IMG/VR virus record: IMGVR_UViG_3300040801_001133
Location: 64,001 to 94,026 of that record
Length of the DNA stretch: 30,026 nucleotides
Source of the DNA: a virus
Direction: 5' to 3' (one strand)
Numbering within the stretch: the first letter of the stretch is position 1; every line of letters starts with the position of its first letter. Made by a program: the position numbers and the translations under genes. Below, piece after piece: positions 13,491 through 18,841 of this stretch. The notes under the pieces were generated by a model. That model saw only the letters and a program-made list of their open reading frames with translations, was not told the DNA's origin and did not search any database.

Positions 13491-13604
13491 TTAGTCCTTG
13501 TTATATTTATTTTTAGTGCTGACTAATTCTTTTAGGGACCATAACCCCAAAATAGCCAACAATAAAAATACTATAGTAGAACATATAAATTGTAGATCAT
13601 TCAT
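13491..13604 (-). CDS. 37-residue single-span membrane peptide
   Basis: MNDLQFICSTIVFLLLAILGLW and a basic tail (STKNKYNKD). Its ATG overlaps the stop of the 65-residue membrane protein (GATGAATGA), so translation is probably coupled. Single membrane helix, N-out/C-in by charge. Function unknown. Confidence 0.6.
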   Translation of the reverse strand: MNDLQFICSTIVFLLLAILGLWSLKELVSTKNKYNKD

Positions 13605-13794
13605 CTTCTTGTATTTTTAATAATTCTATGTTTCTCTGAAGTATTTTATTACATTCTTGAGTAGTTTCTAGTTGACCTTCTTTATATCCTTTTTGATAAC
13701 CAGCTAAATGGCCTGAATATTTTCCTCCCCAAAATAAAATACAACATAATATTATCATGGGAATACTTAAATCAATAGTTCTGTTATTTTTCAT
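13597..13794 (-). CDS. small membrane protein with glycine-rich helix
   Basis: 65 residues. One membrane segment (IPMIILCCILFWGGKYSGHLAGY) carries a GGxxxGxxxG pattern that favours helix packing, followed by a charged helical tail (KEGQLETTQECNKILQRNIELLKIQEDE). The layout is that of a small spanin-like or holin-accessory protein, but this is only shape similarity. It overlaps the HTH peptide gene upstream and the 37-residue peptide downstream, forming a tight three-gene cluster. Confidence 0.65.
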   Translation of the reverse strand: MKNNRTIDLSIPMIILCCILFWGGKYSGHLAGYQKGYKEGQLETTQECNKILQRNIELLKIQEDE

Positions 13795-13924
13795 CTTTTC
13801 TTCTTTTTATTACTGATCTTTTTTGATTGAAAATAATGGCTTTTACTCTATTTTCAAGTTTATCAGTTTTATAGGCTATTTCTTTATAAGTATAGCCCTT
13901 GATATATAATTTAAGTTCTTGCAT
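13784..13924 (-). CDS. 46-residue helix-turn-helix peptide
   Basis: MQELKLYIKGYTYKEIAYKT followed by DKLENRVKAIIFNQKRS and a basic end. The pattern is that of a sigma-region-4-like or Trp-repressor-like HTH (YxxGxTYKEIAxKT...LENRVKAIIFNQ), so it probably binds DNA. ATG at 13924 lies shortly after the zinc-ribbon gene stop (13929), and its end overlaps the next gene by 11 bp. No other family clue. Confidence 0.65.
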   Translation of the reverse strand: MQELKLYIKGYTYKEIAYKTDKLENRVKAIIFNQKRSVIKRRKDEK

Positions 13925-13928
13925 GATG

Positions 13929-14048
13929 TTATTTTATAGGTATAATATTTTTACCCTTACAAGTTTTGCAAGGTAAGTATTTACCGGTTTTGGAATGTTG
14001 CCTTTTATTTTTCCCGCCATTGCAAGTGGGGCAAAGTTTATAGCTCAT
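13929..14048 (-). CDS. 39-residue DnaJ-like zinc ribbon
   Basis: Two CxxCxG knuckles, CPTCNGG at residues 6-12 and CKTCKGK at 28-34, give a single zinc ribbon like one half of the DnaJ cysteine-rich domain. The rest is basic. It could bind nucleic acid or an unfolded partner. The start ATG at 14048 is 3 bp before the stop of the upstream gene at 14051, and the next gene begins 5 bp later. Confidence 0.65.
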   Translation of the reverse strand: MSYKLCPTCNGGKNKRQHSKTGKYLPCKTCKGKNIIPIK

Positions 14049-14050
14049 AA

Positions 14051-14233
14051 TTAGCAATTAAATATTTTACAAAGTATAAGGTCTGTATAATATGGATTAA
14101 TTAATGATGTTATAAGTAGAAACATGGCATGTAAAACTAATAAAATCCGTGATACTGGCCTAATATACTTGTTCTCTATCTCATTTACTTTATGTTCAGC
14201 TAGTGTATTTATATGTGAAATAATTTTTGGCAT
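14051..14233 (-). CDS. 60-residue membrane protein
   Basis: From ATG 14233: an amphipathic N-terminal half (MPKIISHINTLAEHKVNEIENKYI) and one hydrophobic segment (ISRILLVLHAMFLLITSLI-type), ending near two cysteines. A start at 14263 would overlap the terminator hairpin and is less likely. Function unknown. Confidence 0.6.
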   Translation of the reverse strand: MPKIISHINTLAEHKVNEIENKYIRPVSRILLVLHAMFLLITSLINPYYTDLILCKIFNC

Positions 14234-14253
14234 ATTATTTAATTTAAAAGTAA

Positions 14254-14275
14254 GGGGAGCCACTAAAGACTCCCC
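14254..14275 (-). terminator. probable intrinsic terminator
   Basis: GGGGAG pairs with CTCCCC around a 10-nt loop. On the minus strand it is followed by TTACTTTTAAATT. It lies upstream of the 60-residue gene and would end transcripts from the genes at 14309-14918. Confidence 0.55.
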
Positions 14276-14308
14276 AAACCTAAAACCACTCAGTAAAACA
14301 AAATAGTC

Positions 14309-14431
14309 TTACTCTTTATAGGGTTGTACATATTTGTATGTAGCAACACCTGAGGTTTTCTTAGATGGTTTACGATTTGGTCCATCACTGGTCTTATTAA
14401 AGTTCCCGGATTTATACTGCTCCGGATACAG
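14309..14431 (-). CDS. possible 41-residue basic peptide without ATG
   Basis: An open frame begins right after the stop of the 36-residue membrane peptide. It encodes a protein-like, Lys/Ser/Thr/Tyr-rich sequence (LYPEQYKSGNFNKTSDGPNR, PSKKTSGVATYKYVQPYKE). The only possible start near the front is CTG at 14431. It could be a readthrough or frameshift extension, a CTG-started gene, or chance. Confidence 0.3.
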   Translation of the reverse strand: MYPEQYKSGNFNKTSDGPNRKPSKKTSGVATYKYVQPYKE

Positions 14432-14433
14432 TG

Positions 14434-14544
14434 TTAGTTAATAACTACCTTGGACATAAGGTAGAGAGTGACAAAAAAGGCTGCTAGGCCCATGATAATA
14501 ATGAACCACCGATCTTCAGGTGGTATGTGATTAAAGTACGTCAT
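14434..14544 (-). CDS. 36-residue single-span membrane peptide
   Basis: MTYFNHIPPEDRW then a hydrophobic helix FIIIMGLAAFFVTLYLMSKVVIN. It starts 2 nt after the stop codon of the upstream 123-residue gene. One membrane span, function unknown. Confidence 0.6.
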   Translation of the reverse strand: MTYFNHIPPEDRWFIIIMGLAAFFVTLYLMSKVVIN

Positions 14545-14546
14545 GA

Positions 14547-14918
14547 TTATTTATTTAAATGATTATATAGATTAATGAGTAAAGCTCGATTCTTACGGGA
14601 GTTTCTTGCGTATTTAAGACAATATACAGTCTCACCATCTCTTTGCCTAACGTACTCCCATTCTCTTACAATCCTCCAAGGAGCCAATTTAGAAATTAAT
14701 CCTGCTCTAGGTCTTGGATCACTAAATCTCTTTGTGTAGGTACCCTTTAACTTCGGGAGATTATCATCATAGTACTCTTTACTTCCCTTGGTTATTGGTA
14801 ATTTTTTGTTTTCAGAATTATCCATCCATGATGGAGCTTCGTTCCACAAAGAGTGACCGTAAGGAGTTGTTTCCAACCCCATTTCAAAGTTAATTAAATC
14901 TTCTGCTGCTTGTCCCAT
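14547..14918 (-). CDS. hypothetical protein
   Basis: 123 residues, soluble. The N-terminal half is acidic to neutral with Trp and Tyr residues (MGLETTPYGHSLWNEAPSWMDN), and the C-terminal half is basic (KYARNSRKNRALLINLYNHLNK). No family recognised. Its leader (14945-15062) is rich in inverted repeats, and a coupled membrane peptide follows. Confidence 0.65.
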   Translation of the reverse strand: MGQAAEDLINFEMGLETTPYGHSLWNEAPSWMDNSENKKLPITKGSKEYYDDNLPKLKGTYTKRFSDPRPRAGLISKLAPWRIVREWEYVRQRDGETVYCLKYARNSRKNRALLINLYNHLNK

Positions 14919-14944
14919 GATTATTTCTTTAAATTAATTAAGAT

Positions 14945-15062
14945 GCCACCAGTTAAGCTCAACGGTTATGGTGGTACCCTACACTGTTCTACGATATATG
15001 CTTACACAGACTATGTATTCTTACGAATCGGACTCTGCTAGGACATCTCAAGCACATATATC
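14945..15062 (-). other. hairpin-rich leader with long-loop element
   Basis: On the minus strand ATATATGTGCTT pairs with AAGCATATAT (2-nt bulge) across a long loop at 14993-15062; its first arm covers the stop codon of the 37-residue gene. A second hairpin, CCACCATAACCGTTGAGCTTAACTGGTGG in shape (CCACCA/TGGTGG), lies at 14945-14973. No gene seen in the segment. Confidence 0.45.
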
Positions 15063-15174
15063 ATGGTAGGTCTAGACTTATATTATTTAAGGGATGATTT
15101 TTAAAAAATAGGTCATTGAGCTTTGCCGGTGTTAATTCACCTGCCTCTCCACCATATAGATGAAGTACACACAC
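15061..15174 (-). CDS. possible 37-residue protein with GTG start
   Basis: GTG at 15174, 7 nt after the stop of the 121-residue gene. Sequence CVLHLYGGEAGELTPAKLND then LFFKNHPLNNISLDLP looks like a genuine folded-protein fragment. No ATG is available in frame. Function unknown. Confidence 0.45.
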   Translation of the reverse strand: MCVLHLYGGEAGELTPAKLNDLFFKNHPLNNISLDLP

Positions 15175-15181
15175 AATAGCC

Positions 15182-15547
15182 TTATTTAAGTTTTCTTAGT
15201 ATTTTACCCTGTACATATCCTTTTAGGTACGTAGGTCTTTCACCAGCATCTCCTAGATCAGTACCATGAGTACTTGTTATACTAGAATGAGTTAATACTC
15301 TGGCTTTGTTCTCACGATTATCAATTAGATAACTGTAATAGGGGTTATTTTTTCTAAAAGAGATTAGAGCTAGGTATACGCCTGGCTTTAGCCTGTCTAC
15401 TTTGAAGGAGGGCTTACCTTTATAGCTTGCTAGATCATATTGCAATTCTTTCTCTTTTTTTGTTAATGGGCAAAAAGGAACGGGGTCATCTTTAGGAACT
15501 ATTATTCTACATTCAGGATGTAGTTTTTGTATGTATGCTAGGGACAT
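15182..15547 (-). CDS. hypothetical protein
   Basis: 121 residues, basic, probably beta-rich (GVYLALISFRKNNPYYSYLIDNRENKARVLTHSS). No membrane segment and no motif I can name. It is followed closely by the GTG-started small gene. The ATG at 15547 is preceded by an A/T-rich leader. Confidence 0.7.
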   Translation of the reverse strand: MSLAYIQKLHPECRIIVPKDDPVPFCPLTKKEKELQYDLASYKGKPSFKVDRLKPGVYLALISFRKNNPYYSYLIDNRENKARVLTHSSITSTHGTDLGDAGERPTYLKGYVQGKILRKLK

Positions 15548-15568
15548 AGTTAATGTATTTAAAAGTGG

Positions 15569-15685
15569 TTAGTAAATTGCCTTAACACTACTAGCATAAC
15601 TAGCTATCCATTTGGTCTTAACTTCAGGATAATTATAGTGTCCAACCTGCATTTTAAGCAGGAGTTTTAAATTAATGTTCGGCAT
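15569..15685 (-). CDS. 38-residue peptide
   Basis: ATG at 15685 lies inside the last codons of the preceding frame (ATGCCGAACATTAA). The product is basic and amphipathic (MPNINLKLLLKMQVGHYNYPEVKTKW then IASYASSVKAIY). Overlap of start and stop supports coupled translation. No family. Confidence 0.45.
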   Translation of the reverse strand: MPNINLKLLLKMQVGHYNYPEVKTKWIASYASSVKAIY

Positions 15686-15851
15686 AAATGATGAACCCAT
15701 GTGGGTGAGGGAGATCATCTTCTTTAATGCGCTCTTTCTCTTCCTTCTCCTCCATCCGTTCCAGGTACTTTTCGAGGGATAAGTCCTCGTTCCAATCTAG
15801 GGGAAGATGGGGTGCATCTTGGTTAAACTTGTTTATGATATGTGATTTAAT
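15672..15851 (-). CDS. 59-residue acidic protein with no canonical start
   Basis: Open frame from a stop near 15858 to TAA 15672. It encodes a convincing charged protein (NQDAPHLPLDWNEDLSLEKY, LERMEEKEEKERIKEDDLPH) and is slightly GC-richer than its surroundings. No ATG, GTG or TTG lies at the front. ATT at 15851 would give M-KSHIINKF, and the first ATG is internal (about residue 32). It begins 9 nt downstream of the hammerhead-like RNA, so RNA processing might matter for its expression. Confidence 0.45.
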   Translation of the reverse strand: MKSHIINKFNQDAPHLPLDWNEDLSLEKYLERMEEKEEKERIKEDDLPHPHGFIIYAEH

Positions 15852-15859
15852 AAGTGGTT

Positions 15860-15941
15860 AACTGTTTCGACCATACAAATACCTTACGGCTTGGTGTTAC
15901 TCACCAACTCATCAGAGATACTGAAAATGTATCTGACAGTT
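15860..15941 (-). ncRNA. hammerhead-like self-cleaving ribozyme (atypical stem II)
   Basis: On the minus strand, in the order of a type III hammerhead: stem III strand AACTGT, cleavage triplet GTC (cut predicted after the C at 15935), stem I AGATAC-ATTTTCA-GTATCT, core CTGATGA (15915-15909), G10.1, insert, C11.1, core GAAA (15868-15865), stem III strand ACAGTT. Stem III pairs 6/6 and stem I 6/6. Core bases are all present and correctly spaced. Stem II is unusual: only the G10.1-C11.1 pair, then a branched insert with hairpins TTGGTG-AGTAA-CACCAA and GCC-GTAA-GGT. Activity is therefore uncertain. Confidence 0.55.
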
Positions 15942-16115
15942 TAAAATGAAAAATATGGTTGTAAGGTTACCAACCTAGCCTACTCCTATGCGTCCATAGT
16001 TTCGTTACTGAGATATGAAGTCTACTACTATATTAGCATCACTCCTAGCTAATAACAGGTCTGTTTAGCTCTATGGCAGTGTACAGACACACTTATCCCA
16101 CCTTATTAAGTGGTG
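15942..16115 (-). other. non-coding segment rich in short hairpins
   Basis: No gene visible. Minus-strand inverted repeats in order: CCACTTAATAAGGTGG, GTCTGT/ACAGAC, TAGC/GCTA, CTATG-GACG-CATAG and AGGTTGGTAACCT. They continue directly into the hammerhead-like RNA. This may be one larger structured RNA of about 250 nt or a 5' leader. Confidence 0.4.
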
Positions 16116-16122
16116 GTCAATA

Positions 16123-16218
16123 TTAGGAACCAATCTGTGTGATCCTATAACAAATGAGTCCAAATCCTATGAGGATAAGGGCCAGTAAGAATATAATAAT
16201 TAGGTCAAAAGTACACAT
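16123..16218 (-). CDS. 31-residue membrane peptide
   Basis: MCTFDLIIIFLLALILIGFG then LICYRITQIGS. One membrane helix with a short basic end. ATG at 16218. It precedes the hairpin-rich non-coding segment. Function unknown. Confidence 0.5.
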   Translation of the reverse strand: MCTFDLIIIFLLALILIGFGLICYRITQIGS

Positions 16219-16331
16219 AGTTATAGTTATTTAATGTGTGAGGAAATTGATTAAAAGCTATAGTATAGTTTATGTGGGTATATTTTGGTGTTTTTTAAAG
16301 GTTATGGTTATAGATTGTGGGGTTGAGGAAC

Positions 16332-16376
16332 ACGTATAAATACGTAAATAAACATAAATAAACGTATAAATACGTT
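16332..16376. promoter_or_regulatory. paired palindromic sites ACGTATAAATACGT
   Basis: Two identical inverted repeats (ACGTAT-AA-ATACGT) at 16332-16345 and 16362-16375 begin 30 bp apart, about three helical turns, separated by an AT-rich spacer (AAATAAACATAAATAA). They lie 150 bp downstream of the RepL-like gene in a 310-bp AT-rich gap. The layout fits twin operators or origin iterons. Confidence 0.6.
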
Positions 16377-16485
16377 TAAAAACACAATAAATAACCAATA
16401 TTTTAGTCTTTTTACCTTATTTTCTCCTATTTAGCTAATATTTTAACCATTCAGGAGTAGAAAATTGTAACTAAATTGATAAGAT

Positions 16486-16531
16486 GAACGATTCAAGCCT
16501 CTTTTGATTTAAGATACTATTTGAATCATTC
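16486..16531 (-). terminator. hairpin at end of winged-helix gene
   Basis: GAATGATTCAA pairs with TTGAATCGTTC (11 bp, one wobble) around a 24-nt loop. It starts at the stop codon of the winged-helix gene and is followed by an ATCTTATC tract. Same design as the other stop-codon hairpins here. Confidence 0.5.
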
Positions 16532-16997
16532 ATTTAGAGCTTCTAACCAAAGTAATTATTTGATTTTCCCTGTCATTATCTTTCATAAAAGATACTCTAT
16601 CACCATTAAAGATATAGTCTATATTTACCCAATAAGTAAATTTAGATTTCCTAGCTATAATCTTATTATTTTCTAATTCATCAAGAGATAAAGTTACAGT
16701 ATTTTTGTGTAATCCTGTAAGTTGAGCTACTATCTCTCTTTTAAGCTGGATTACATCTGAATCTCTTGTTAATTTATATACTATAAACTGATAAACCTTC
16801 ATGGTACTACTCTTTAAATTCATTAAAGAAGTAAATAAAGAGTCATCTTTATACACTTTTGTAGAAGCTTTTATATCAAATTGTCTGGATAAAGTTATTT
16901 GGCCCCCACTACCCGAAGCTAAAGTATAGTTACTCTTTTGGTCTAGTATCGGAACCCTAATTGGTTCTAAAAAGGGGTTAGTACTATGTATTTTCAT
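16530..16997 (-). CDS. RepL-like winged-helix DNA-binding protein
   Basis: 155 residues. The middle and C-terminal part forms a winged helix: LKSSTMKVYQFIVYKLTRDSD, REIVAQLTGLHKNTVTLSLDELENNKIIARKSKF, then a wing TYWVNIDYIFNGD. This pattern matches RepL-type initiators and related phage regulators. In crAss-like phages RepL-like genes are linked to episomal replication. The N-terminal 55 residues are not conserved-looking. Its long upstream region (17000-17250) carries repeats and a palindrome, and paired palindromes lie downstream, so it may act as origin-binding initiator or autoregulator. Confidence 0.75.
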   Translation of the reverse strand: MKIHSTNPFLEPIRVPILDQKSNYTLASGSGGQITLSRQFDIKASTKVYKDDSLFTSLMNLKSSTMKVYQFIVYKLTRDSDVIQLKREIVAQLTGLHKNTVTLSLDELENNKIIARKSKFTYWVNIDYIFNGDRVSFMKDNDRENQIITLVRSSK

Positions 16998-16999
16998 TT

Positions 17000-17250
17000 G
17001 CTTCTAGTTTTTTGTGACCAATCATGTGATCAAACTCTAAGCAAAGATAGTGTTTTAATGTTTTAGTCACAAATAAATATTCCCTGTTTTAGTTCTAAAA
17101 CAGGCTAAAATGTGCTTAACAGCTTTTTTAAAAATGCTTTAGTCACATTTTGGGGTTTCTAACTTATTGATACTCAAGAGGTTAAGGGGTGTTACTTTAC
17201 TATATATAAGTATACTTAACCTTTAGTTACACTTTTGGTCCATCTGACTA
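17000..17250. promoter_or_regulatory. regulatory region with direct repeats and a perfect palindrome
   Basis: 250-bp gene-free gap upstream of the winged-helix gene. Plus strand shows three related repeats, TTTAGTCACAAA at 17062, TTTAGTCACATT at 17138 and TTTAGTTACACT at 17222, spaced about 80 bp apart. It also has a perfect 10-bp inverted repeat CCTGTTTTAG-TT-CTAAAACAGG at 17083-17104. It probably holds the promoter and operators of the winged-helix gene, or an origin. Confidence 0.55.
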
Positions 17251-17261
17251 ACACCAACCCT

Positions 17262-17305
17262 AAAAAGGAGCACACCCCAACGCATTTCTACGTTAGAGTG
17301 TGCTC
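17262..17305 (-). terminator. intrinsic terminator
   Basis: Minus strand GAGCACACTCTAACG pairs with CGTTGGGGTGTGCTC around an 8-nt loop, followed by CTTTTTAG. It lies 24 nt after the stop of the 137-residue gene. Confidence 0.9.
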
Positions 17306-17328
17306 TACAACATTCATCCATTTTTATT

Positions 17329-17742
17329 CTACAGGCCGGATACGTGACCCTTACGAATCTCCAGTACATCCCGGGTCACGGTCATGTTATCCCCGGCATC
17401 ATCCACGATCTCGTCCTCTACCCGCTTAATTACGAAAAGGTCAAAGTTAATCTTTGCCTTGGTACCGGGATTTAGGGCTTTGTTAGCCCAGAAATACCAA
17501 CATTTGGTTTGGGGTGCTGCCCCCAATCCCAGGTCGGTGCCATCTTCGGAGGTGATACCCTCCATATTATCCCCGGAGATCGTCTCCACGAATTTGATAC
17601 ATACACTTTCCGGGTTATTGGTGCTCGGAGTACTCTTCTCCACGACCAGGTCCTTAATCCCACCTACAAGGCGGAATTTGGGCACCACACTGGCTGGGGT
17701 AAGGGTAGTGGTTTCGGCACTGGTATTCGCTTCATTATTCAT
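17329..17742 (-). CDS. hypothetical protein, GC-rich single-gene unit
   Basis: 137 residues from ATG 17742; upstream in-frame sequence would run through the repeated element and is rejected. Beta-rich, no cysteine motif and no membrane segment. The N-terminal 20 residues are Thr/Ser-rich and disordered-looking (NNEANTSAETTTLTPASVV). GC content and codon choice (ACC, GTG, GAC, CTG) differ sharply from neighbouring minus-strand genes, suggesting high expression or recent transfer. It has its own element copy upstream and a strong terminator downstream. Confidence 0.75.
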   Translation of the reverse strand: MNNEANTSAETTTLTPASVVPKFRLVGGIKDLVVEKSTPSTNNPESVCIKFVETISGDNMEGITSEDGTDLGLGAAPQTKCWYFWANKALNPGTKAKINFDLFVIKRVEDEIVDDAGDNMTVTRDVLEIRKGHVSGL

Positions 17743-17790
17743 AACACATTGATTTAACAGATTCTGACGTAATATCACGTCTTTAAAACA

Positions 17791-17840
17791 CGAGGTTATT
17801 TTACCAACCTCGCAAATAAGTGGGGGTATTTCCTTCAGTG
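17791..17840 (-). promoter_or_regulatory. repeated intergenic element, copy 2, with hairpin
   Basis: Minus strand: CTGAAGGAAATACCCCC then ACTTATTTGCGAGG, running into the hairpin CGAGGTT-GGTAAAAT-AACCTCG. It is upstream of the 137-residue gene (start 17742). Confidence 0.75.
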
Positions 17841-17851
17841 AAATAATAAGT

Positions 17852-17883
17852 ATAGTATCACGCCCAATAGGACATGATACTAT
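17852..17883 (-). terminator. hairpin terminator-like
   Basis: ATAGTATCATG pairs with CGTGATACTAT (11 bp, one wobble) around a 10-nt loop, followed by an ACTTATTATTTC tract. It lies after the 20-residue peptide gene and before element copy 2. Confidence 0.55.
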
Positions 17884-17896
17884 CTGGTTATCTAGC

Positions 17897-17959
17897 CTAA
17901 TTACGCTCATCTAGAGCATCAATCATACTGATAAATTGGGCATACTGTTCCTCATCCAT
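17897..17959 (-). CDS. 20-residue acidic peptide
   Basis: MDEEQYAQFISMIDALDERN, start 17959, stop TAG 17897. The frame lies alone between element copy 3 (upstream) and a hairpin terminator (downstream), exactly like the larger genes beside it. That position is the main support. Helical and acidic, function unknown. Confidence 0.5.
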   Translation of the reverse strand: MDEEQYAQFISMIDALDERN

Positions 17960-17982
17960 GACATATAATTTATAAAACACAT

Positions 17983-18030
17983 GAGACAATATCATCTCGC
18001 AAATAAGTGTGGGTCTTTCTCTTAGAGAAA
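17983..18030 (-). promoter_or_regulatory. repeated intergenic element, copy 3, with hairpin
   Basis: Minus strand: AAGAGAAAGACCCAC then ACTTATTTGCGAG, with hairpin GAGA-TGATATTG-TCTC. Upstream of the 20-residue peptide. Confidence 0.75.
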
Positions 18031-18035
18031 TGTAT

Positions 18036-18069
18036 AAAAAGGGGGAGAACAGCTTAAGCCATTCTCCCC
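18036..18069 (-). terminator. intrinsic terminator
   Basis: GGGGAGAA pairs with TTCTCCCC around TGGCTTAAGCTG, followed by CTTTTTATA on the minus strand. It ends the lipoprotein gene at 18077. Confidence 0.88.
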
Positions 18070-18076
18070 ACATCAA

Positions 18077-18400
18077 TCACTCAGTATACAATAGTTCGTT
18101 ATTGTCCCAGTAAAGCTCTGTGTCGAAGTATATGAGCATTTCACTGTAGTGTATATCATACACCTGGTTGAGACTGTCTATGGCCTCCGTAAGACCTTGT
18201 AAGGTCTCTTTTCCCTGCTTTAGTTGAACTACTTCTTGCTCATAACTTTCCATAAGTACTATTTCAGCACTATCTACATTAGGACAGGTCATGATAAGCT
18301 GATGAAGAGAAGTCTCCTTGGTTTCTACTTGAGGAGGAAAACAAGCCCCAAAAATAGCCAAGAGAGAAAAGAACAGGATGTAAAGTTGGTAAGGTTTCAT
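18077..18400 (-). CDS. putative lipoprotein
   Basis: 107 residues. Signal peptide MKPYQLYILFFSLLAIFGAC with a lipobox-like IFGAC, lipidated Cys at residue 20. The mature part is acidic and helical, with heptad-like leucines (EVVQLKQGKETLQGLTEAIDSLNQ), so coiled-coil contact is likely. Exposed on the cell envelope of the infected host, it may exclude other phages or act in lysis, but nothing specific is visible. Own element copy upstream (copy 4) and own terminator. Confidence 0.72.
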   Translation of the reverse strand: MKPYQLYILFFSLLAIFGACFPPQVETKETSLHQLIMTCPNVDSAEIVLMESYEQEVVQLKQGKETLQGLTEAIDSLNQVYDIHYSEMLIYFDTELYWDNNELLYTE

Positions 18401-18423
18401 GTTAATTAAATTTAAAGAATAGT

Positions 18424-18472
18424 AAGATAGTAATACACTATCTCGTAAATTAGTGTGGGTATTTCCCCTAAA
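18424..18472 (-). promoter_or_regulatory. repeated intergenic element, copy 4, with hairpin
   Basis: Minus strand: TTAGGGGAAATACCCAC then ACTAATTTACGAG, with hairpin AGATAGT-GTATT-ACTATCT. Upstream of the lipoprotein gene start (18400). Confidence 0.75.
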
Positions 18473-18484
18473 ACAGGTTGATTT

Positions 18485-18516
18485 AAAAAGGGGAGTAACG
18501 GTTAAGCTGCTCCCCT
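18485..18516 (-). terminator. intrinsic terminator
   Basis: Minus strand AGGGGAG pairs with CTCCCCT around a loop with further AGC/GTT-type pairing, followed by TTTTTAAAT. It ends the 79-residue gene. Confidence 0.85.
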
Positions 18517-18523
18517 ATGGTGT

Positions 18524-18763
18524 TTACTGTTGTACAGGAGTGTGTGCCTTGACCTTCAATGCGAAGGTCTTGACAGCTTCCTTGATGATCGGGTTCTTCT
18601 CGGTCTTATACACCTCACGACAGGTGTCTAGTAGGTTTTCCTTGTAACGAAATATCCTCTCTAGCCACATGGTCTTACCCACGTAGGATTGTACCATCAG
18701 TCCCTGGTTGGACTGAAGCACAGTGGTGGTGATTGATGTAGAAGTAGTGTTAGTGAAAGCCAT
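18524..18763 (-). CDS. hypothetical protein, single-gene unit
   Basis: 79 residues from ATG 18763; in-frame codons further upstream would overlap element copy 5. The first 25 residues are Thr/Ser-rich, and the rest is a helical basic stretch (LERIFRYKENLLDTCREVYKTEKNPIIKEAVKTFALKVK-type). GC-richer than the replication genes. Own element upstream and own terminator. Function unknown. Confidence 0.7.
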   Translation of the reverse strand: MAFTNTTSTSITTTVLQSNQGLMVQSYVGKTMWLERIFRYKENLLDTCREVYKTEKNPIIKEAVKTFALKVKAHTPVQQ

Positions 18764-18793
18764 AACGCAAGTATTGTGTGGATGAATGAAAGG

Positions 18794-18841
18794 TGAGCAG
18801 TTTGTATTCATGCTCAGGAATTGATGGGGGTATTTCTCCTT
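18794..18841 (-). promoter_or_regulatory. repeated intergenic element, copy 5, with hairpin
   Basis: Minus strand: AAGGAGAAATACCCCC then ATCAATTCCTGAGC, with hairpin GAGCA..TGCTC. It directly abuts the stop of the 66-residue gene and precedes the 79-residue gene (start 18763). Confidence 0.7.

Noticed and set aside
15942-16115. RNase P RNA or group II intron domain V
   Set aside because: No GAGGAAAGTC-like P4 segment, no domain V hairpin signature and the stretch is too short.
16332-16376. Palindromic pair as CRISPR or transposon ends
   Set aside because: Only two short sites with a 16-bp AT spacer; no transposase or terminal repeats nearby.
17384-17757. Open frames on the plus strand (and a second minus frame) across the 137-residue gene
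   Set aside because: They are shadows of the GC-rich minus-strand gene, which has its own upstream element and terminator. The plus frames lack any start context and lie against the local transcription direction.
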